A DNA stretch of 64,000 bases from Blastomussa wellsi (taxonomy: Eukaryota > Cnidaria > Anthozoa > Scleractinia > Plerogyridae): positions 20,568,817 to 20,632,816 of the forward strand of contig OX393567.1 in NCBI GenBank assembly GCA_947652115.1, in the 5' to 3' direction. Position 1 is the first letter of the stretch, and the number at the start of each line of letters is the position of its first letter. Shown one piece after another: positions 25,297-64,000 of the stretch. The notes below the pieces were generated by a model. That model did no database searches, was not told where the DNA came from, and saw nothing but the letters and a program-made list of their open reading frames with translations. Position numbers and translations under genes: made by a program.

Positions 25297-26850
25297 AAGT
25301 TTTAAACCATCTGACATTTGTCAATAAGGATTTTCAGATCGAAATGATTGCTCAAATAGCATTTCTAGATACTGTGATTGAAAGATGATTTGTCAGTAAA
25401 TACTTGAAGTCATCTGTCAGTCGTCAGAATGTTGAGATCAATACATATGATTTGTCAAAACAAGTTTAAAGCTGTTAGTTGTAAGTAAGGATGTTGAGAT
25501 CGAAACACCATTGGTCAGTTACAATAGGGAAGTTATTTGTTTACAAACATTGAGGATTTCGTGTTCAAAAAATTGTTTTGTCAGTTAAAATTTCAAGGCA
25601 GCTCCTGGGTACGTTATCAGTAAGGACGTTGAGATCACAACATGATTTGTCAGTTAATTAAAATTTCAAGTCCCCTGTCAGTTGTCAACCCGGGTTGTCA
25701 ATAAGGACGTTCACAGCGAAACACAATTTGTCTTTAAGTTTCAAGCCATTTGTCAGTTGTCAGTAAGGATGTTGGAGATCGAAACATGATTTGTCAGTTA
25801 AAAATCCAAGCAATCAATCAGCTGTCAGTAAGGTTGTTGCCGGATCGAAACATGATTTGTTTGTTAAAATTTCAAGCCATCTGTCAGTGGTCAGTAAGAA
25901 TGTTGGAGATCGAAACACGATTTGTCAGTTAAAATTTCAAGTCATCTGCCAATTGCCAGTAAGAAAGTTGGAGATCGAAACACGGTTTGTCAGTTAAAAT
26001 GTCAAAACATCTGTCAGGGAGAATGTTGAAGATCGAAACATCATTCAAAGCCTGTCCATCCGTCAGTTGACAGTGAGAATGTTAAGATCGAAACATGATC
26101 TGTCAGTTAAAATTTCAATTCCGTCTGTCAGCTGTCAGGAAGAATGTTGGAAATGGAAACATCATATAATGTCAGTTAAATTTTAGGCCATTTGTCATTT
26201 GTCAGGAGGAATGTTTAGATCGAAACATGATTTGCCAGCTGTCAGTCAGGAATGCTGTGATCGAAACATGATTTGTCAGTTAAAATTTCAAGCCATCTGT
26301 CAGTTGTCAGCAAGAATGTTGGAGATCAAAACAGGTGGTGGACAAAACACTGACACCCAGTCCATGGACTACCCCGATGGACTACCCAAATGAACTACCC
26401 TAAAATGAACTACCCATAAAAACTCTAAAAAAATATTAGGGTAGTCCATTTGAAAATGGACTATGAAAATGAAATACCTTTAAAAACATTTTTAAGAGTT
26501 TTTAGGGGTAGTCCATTTTAGGGAAGTCGGGCATTTAGGTAGTCGAAAGGGGTAGTCCATGGCCTGGGGGTCAGTGTTTTGTCCACAACAGTCAGTTAAA
26601 ATTTCAAGCCATCTGTCAGTTATTGGTAAGAATGTTGGAGATCTAAACATCATTTAATGTCAGCTAATATTGCAAGCCAACTGGCAGTTGTCAGTAATGA
26701 TGTTGGAGATCGAAACTTCCTTTAATGTCAGTTAAAATTTTAAGCCATCTGTCAGTTGGCAGTAAGGATGTTGAAAAATTGAGATCGAAACATGATTTCC
26801 ATATATGTCAGCTGTAAGGATGACGAGATCGAAACATTTGGAGTCATCTA
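25297..26850. repeat. Degenerate ~65-bp minisatellite, right copy
   Basis: Same array as 17640-19112, but it runs past the overlap into two or three more decayed units ending near 26850, which gives the true right edge of the array. It includes the MITE at 26338-26586. Confidence 0.85.
26338..26586. mobile_element. MITE inserted in the minisatellite, right copy
   Basis: Copy of the element at 18681-18929. Confidence 0.7.
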
Positions 26851-26937
26851 TCAGATTTCACAAACATGATTAAACAGTTCTGTCATAGCACTTATAAATT
26901 AAATAATTAGAAAAATCCATGAAAAGAATTGAACGCA

Positions 26938-27102
26938 CTTAAAGGCCCATGACAGACCAGTATGCATTGCGCGCGTCAACTGCAGTCGCCATCCTTTATG
27001 TGAGTCGAAAAGTACCTATCAGACAATGGCGCCTCGATCCTGCGTTCAACAAAACAATGACAAACGCGGCGCAATGCATTGTGGTCCGTCATGGGTCTTT
27101 AA
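26938..27102. mobile_element. Palindromic MITE-like element
   Basis: Ends aaaggcccatgacagacca and tggtccgtcatgggtcttt are inverted, with the inner motifs gcattgcg and cgcaatgc also paired. No TSD was established. Confidence 0.5.
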
Positions 27103-27264
27103 CGATCAGGAATGTGTTAACTATAAGGTGATCATGAGAATAAAGAAACTCGTCAAATAATCAAAACAAACATCTGAAAAATAGCAATGGGTGGAGAGAA
27201 GTGAGGTTTTAAGCTTGGAAGGTTGAGCTTTTTGACCTGGGTAATGGATACAATTGGGCTAAAT

Positions 27265-28022
27265 CTAGAGTAGTTCGCGCATGTGAATAGAAAATGGAGA
27301 AGTTAAGAGGCGTCTTCCAGTTGGCAATTCGACCACGTACCCGACGAATATCCGACTTTTACTTTGGAATCGAAAAAGAACGAGCGTTTTCAAATAACCT
27401 TGACGACGAACTATGTCATTCAACACGGAAAATTGGACCAATAATGTAAGCCATTCTCCAAACTGAATTCACAGGTAAACTTACTAACTACATATAAAAT
27501 GAAAAATACATCGTGACTGACCTGCCATGACACAGATGTATGTATATTTGACTCGGCCCATTGATCTTTGACTGATCTGGGTGACGTCACTTCATGGCTA
27601 CTCAGTGTCTCCCTAAAAAATGAAATGACGAAGTCACAAGTAAATTAATGAGTTCCTTCTATATTGTCTATCTTCATGTTAGCTAATAAACATCCGTTTC
27701 GTGAACATCATGGATCAAATGTAAATATGGCAAGAAGACACAAGCTGGGACTCGCGTGCAGAGCATCTCCGTGTGTCGGTCCTCAATAAATTCCCAAACA
27801 CACCGATGAGACACTTTGCTGGTTTGTCCAATTATTCCAATTATACTGCTACGAACTTTAAAGTAACAAAGCTCTAACCAATTTAAACTACAAACAAGCA
27901 AGATAAATGCCAACTTATTAAAGTAGCGTTGAAAGCAAAATAATCTAGACTTACCGAGAATATTGATAAAATTCGAGTGCGAACTCCTTGATGTTTCTAC
28001 GTATGTTCGCAGCAGTTTCCAT
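27265..28022 (-). CDS. Candidate small three-exon gene, unrecognised product
   Basis: Three exons chain in frame: 27955-28022 (ATG at 28022, METAANIRRNIKEFALEFYQ, donor CTCG|GTAAGT), 27522-27612 (acceptor TTTTTTAG, donor GGCAG|GTCAGT, reading SSHEVTSPRSVKDQWAES) and 27265-27462 (acceptor AATTCAG, 65 codons beginning FGEWLTLLVQ, stop TAG). The total is 118 aa. Exon 2 is also open straight through its donor to a stop at about 27432, so intron retention would give a different C-terminus. Another ATG at 28048 opens a different frame (MVEKSRPREW) that does not join exon 2 in phase. No family is recognised; the support is good splice sites and coding-like composition only. Confidence 0.4.
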
Positions 28023-29852
28023 TCCCGAGGACGAGATTTCTCGACCATGGACCTTCGTAGGCCACTTACGATCAGTTACCATATCCAACAACGTTCGTTT
28101 GAAGACGTGTATTGCAAAAAGACCAGATTTTGAGCGACATGGCGGTCGAAGCTTCCCTTTCCGTTTCCTCGTGAATAGGTGGCGCTCAAAATGAATATTA
28201 ATTACATTTTCTTCAAGTTATTTGCAATTCAATTACCATCCCCGATTTTACATATAAACGGACATAACAATCTACTTGCTGGGAAAAGTAATTTGATCAT
28301 TTCAAGGGTAACATTATTACTCCAAAAAGCGTGTTGAAAGCCATCCTTCCTTTGTCGTAAGGAAAATTTCAACGAGATGTCCGGAAATAAGGCGAAGCCC
28401 ACTAGCCCTAGAATGTTTTATTTGTCAGATTCTTGCATTGTGCGGCCAACGATTGCATTTTTTACTCCCCGGCATTTGTACAGCCAGAAAATAGTTCCGT
28501 CCTAGCATTCATTTAGGGGAACCCTACGACCAAACTGTGGCAAAATTCATTCTTTTATCCAAATGAATGAAAATATATCTGGGACTCGGATTTTTTACGA
28601 GTTTCCGTTGATGCTATTTCAATGTTGAATGAAAATATATGATATTAAAACATTTACAACTGTTGATGAGTGTTGATGTGAAAATTTTATCTGTTCCTTT
28701 TTGCCAGCACATGATCCATAATTTTTTCCCAGCCAGCAATTATAGCAAAACAACAAACGCGTGGGAATGGAACTGAAAACCGTTGAAATCCACTTTTCTC
28801 AACGCGATTCAAGCCTTCGTCGAGCAGTTTCTTCAGTCGCCCTTCCGAGTTTCAGTCAGCGGGCCCAAAAGTAGTATTTTTTTCAGTGACAGCTCCCACA
28901 AAAAACATATACTGAACCATTTTGCCAGCCAGCAGCATTTGCGCTGGGAAACAGATAAAGTGAGGAACAGACTCGTTGGGTGCCCCTGTTTAGCGAGATA
29001 ATTCTTGATAAGTAAAAAATTGAGGGAGAACTCTTCTTCCTCTGCTCGTGCGCTCCCGAAAAGACGTCCAAATTTTAGGCTCCGAAAGCAACATTTAAAT
29101 CTGAGAATAGGCCATTCGCAAGTTCCCTTTTCCCTCTGTCTCATATGGAAATGAGATCGTTTTGAATGAGAATGAAGATGCAGGTAAAAGACATTTTCAT
29201 ATGAATTGTTTAGCACTTAGACTCGTTTTGATACTGAGGCAAAAGAAAACTCGGAAATGGCCGATTCGAGACAGTTAGGAAAAACAAAAAAACACAGGAA
29301 TACGTCATAGAATATTGGTTAAAAGACATTTAAAATTGTAATTACCACGTTACGTAATTTTTGTTTATCTTTTCCAAGTACTGTTGTAATTTCGGTTACT
29401 GCAACTAATTAACCTCATAGAAACTTATGAAAAACGACAAATTTTGCTGATTTCATCGAATGTGGAATTGTTTGCTGATTACAGCTCAGACGTTGGAAGG
29501 CTGAGCAGTTCACAAGTATTTGCTCTTCCCTTTTCACTTCATTTTAAGAGAAAGTACTTATTTACCGCATGAAACACAAATATGAATTATATCTACCAGG
29601 GAGTATTTATCTTGCTAGTATTTGTCACGGCAACTGTTAAACTTTCGTGCTTTTTAATTCCTTATCTTATACGTGTTTTCTCTCTTACGTACTACGGAAG
29701 AGAAGACAATTCTTCGTAACTGAGATCGCTCTCTGTTTTAGGTTCGAGTTTCGACTTCGAGAAAGCAAGTTCGTCCAGAAGGTAATGTATATTTAAGCTA
29801 AATTTGTAACAATTCTCCATTTTTTCCCTGCAGAATCGGATTTAGAAGCCAG

Positions 29853-29982
29853 TCAGAGAGCGCGAATTTGTTAGAGTTGTCCCGCCTCCTTGTTAAAAGC
29901 GGGACAGCTTTCGTGACAATAGCTTTGAACATTGCAAGGAGGCGGAACAGCTCAAACAAATTCGCGTTCTCTGATTGGCTAA
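29853..29982. mobile_element. Palindromic MITE-like element
   Basis: The left arm gagcgcgaatttgttagagt pairs with the right-arm region gctcaaacaaattcgcgttc. The inner cccgcctccttg pairs with caaggaggcgg. Confidence 0.5.
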
Positions 29983-29984
29983 TT

Positions 29985-30225
29985 ATAACTTGTCAAAGAA
30001 GTTTGTTGGGTGGCCACACTCGCGCTGCAACAAAACTCGCGCCACTTTCTCATCCAATCAGAACCAAACCAAAACCATGTGACTCGCGCGTGCAGGTTTT
30101 CCCGCGCTTCGTGCCGGCCACGTTTCAGTTCCTTCGAGTTTTGATTGGTTCACTGAATGGTTTCTGAATGGTTCCTTTGTGTGATCACTTTGGTTCTGGT
30201 TTTACGACACTCAATTGGAAACTAC
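29985..30225 (+). repeat. Dispersed repeat, copy 1
   Basis: Shares extended similarity with 33955-34150, including ctcgcgccactttct..., gttttcccgcgctt and ggttctggtttta...gacactcaatt. The two copies have many mismatches, so they are old. Family unknown. Confidence 0.55.
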
Positions 30226-30482
30226 TTTAAAACCAAAAAAAGTTACTTAGGAATACGTTGGAATAAGTTTTCGTACTCCAGATCTCTTTCAAGCTTGGCA
30301 TACGGGTTACTTGAAAAAGACTTGTCCTTGTTAAAATATCTTGTCTTACTTTTCTTTTAACAACAAAATTTAGCGACGTTTTCATGTTTGTTTGTTTGTA
30401 AACAATTAAATAACTCGTTACTTGAAATGTTATTTTTTTATTCAATATACTTTCAATACAAGTAAATTAGGTAATATTTAAG

Positions 30483-30488
30483 TTTATT
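30483..30488 (-). terminator. Candidate poly(A) signal of TSC2
   Basis: AATAAA on the minus strand about 340 nt beyond the TSC2 stop codon; the first clear hexamer found on reading from the stop. Position alone supports it. Confidence 0.3.
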
Positions 30489-30825
30489 TCACTTCCTTAT
30501 CTATAATAATGAATATTTTTCATTTGTATAATTCATCTAATTTTGCGTATTTCACCAACAATACAGATCACTTCTGCGCATTCTTAGCAAAATCTTCGCT
30601 CTTATTCCTACAAAGATTTTTGTCTTCGGCAAATTAAATCAAGCCTTCAATGAATGAACCCACGTATAAGTTTTAAATTACTGATGTTGCATCCACACAT
30701 GAAATCACAGGTTGTTAGTCATTTTAAGCCCACACTAAAATAAGGGGTTTCACGCTCTGAACTATCTTCAATGATGCGAAAACTGGCTTTCAACAATATA
30801 TTATTTGTTGACGATTGAACAATCC

Positions 30826-63805
<32,980 letters not shown>

Positions 63806-63966
63806 ATTTGTTAGAAAATAAAGAAAAACTTAAATTTATCGTTGAATCTCTGCGTTTCCACTATTGTCGTGTTGGCCGCCATGTTGGACGTGATCGCTTA
63901 GGAGAATGAGGCTAACAATAAATCATTACACTGTCGGAGGAGCCCTGAGGCTTCAGACTGAACAAC
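63806..63966. promoter_or_regulatory. Divergent promoter between TSC2 and the plus-strand gene
   Basis: 161 bp separates the two ATGs, so both 5' UTRs and the shared promoter must fit within or overlap it. It contains ccgccatgtt at 63876-63885, a match to the YY1-type CCGCCATNTT motif. No TATA box was seen. A short upstream ORF on the plus strand (ATG at 63881, stop after six codons) precedes the right-hand gene. Confidence 0.55.
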
Positions 63967-64000
63967 ATGGACGACGTCAAGAACAATATGAAGGAAGCTA
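63967..64000 (+). CDS. Start of an unidentified gene, head to head with TSC2 (partial)
   Basis: ATG at 63967 followed by 11 open codons reading MDDVKNNMKEA to the window edge. Too short to assign. In vertebrates TSC2 is head to head with NTHL1, but these residues are not enough to test that. Confidence 0.4.
   Translation, partial: MDDVKNNMKEA

Larger units (their letters stand above)
19313..26769. repeat. Right copy of the 7,457-bp duplicated block
   Basis: Begins immediately after the gap with the sequence found at 11656 and runs colinearly to the position matching 19112, after which the minisatellite continues into unique sequence. This is what is expected if this contig overlaps the end of the previous one. 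Confidence 0.9.
28023..30825. other. Intergenic region with dispersed repeats
   Basis: No gene recognised. It contains a repeat also found in the CLN3 intron (~28915-28995), a palindrome at 29853-29982, and a ~230-bp repeat (29985-30225) shared with TSC2 intron 37. The segment 30483-30825 is the likely 3' UTR of TSC2. Confidence 0.45.

Noticed and set aside
27683..28048. 121-codon ORF starting MVEKSRPREW
   Set aside because: It runs through a strong GTAAGT donor and its frame does not join the downstream exon; the alternative frame from 28022 does.

Overview
The window looks like a piece of an animal nuclear genome, most likely an anthozoan cnidarian and probably a stony coral. The signs are AT-rich DNA, compact introns with GT-AG borders, many tRNA-derived SINEs and palindromic MITE-like elements, Penelope-like retroelement debris, and two animal genes that keep their intron-exon structure. 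No bacterial, viral or CRISPR features were seen. The species call is inference. The gene calls rest on hand translation of spliced exons.

Genes. (1) 2636-7447, minus strand: a two-exon CLN3 (battenin) family gene of 418 codons, complete from ATG to stop, with one 3.55-kb intron. (2) 30826-63805, minus strand: a complete TSC2 (tuberin) gene. I could chain 41 coding exons in frame with consistent splice phases, giving 1,930 aa. The RapGAP domain with its catalytic asparagine lies near the C-terminus. TSC2 is the GTPase-activating subunit that, with TSC1, switches off Rheb and so mTORC1 at the lysosome. (3) The first codons of an unidentified plus-strand gene begin at 63967, head to head with TSC2 across a ~160-bp divergent promoter. 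(4) A possible small unrecognised minus-strand gene lies at 27265-28022, and a very small plus-strand spliced ORF at 2357-2589. Both are tentative.

Layout. 1-2350: repeat debris, including a LINE reverse-transcriptase remnant. 2357-7447: CLN3-like gene, with a Penelope-derived foldback and a 652-bp TIR element in its intron. 7448-11655: non-coding, with a TCATGA-rich block and a nested TIR element. 11656-26769: a 7,457-bp stretch present twice on either side of a 200-N gap. The copies match in every stretch compared, so this is most likely two overlapping contig ends that were not merged. It holds a degenerate 65-bp minisatellite, a MITE inside it, and a 1.26-kb foldback. 26770-30825: mostly intergenic. 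30826-63805: TSC2, with introns full of SINEs, palindromes, a (TTGA)n array and a 5'-truncated Penelope-like element.

The most notable non-genic signal is a recurring hammerhead-ribozyme-like fold in the Penelope-like element tails. It occurs once in the coding copy at 39679-40549 and in inverted arms of two foldback derivatives. Fragments of such elements and SINE tails sit within a few bases of TSC2 splice donors.
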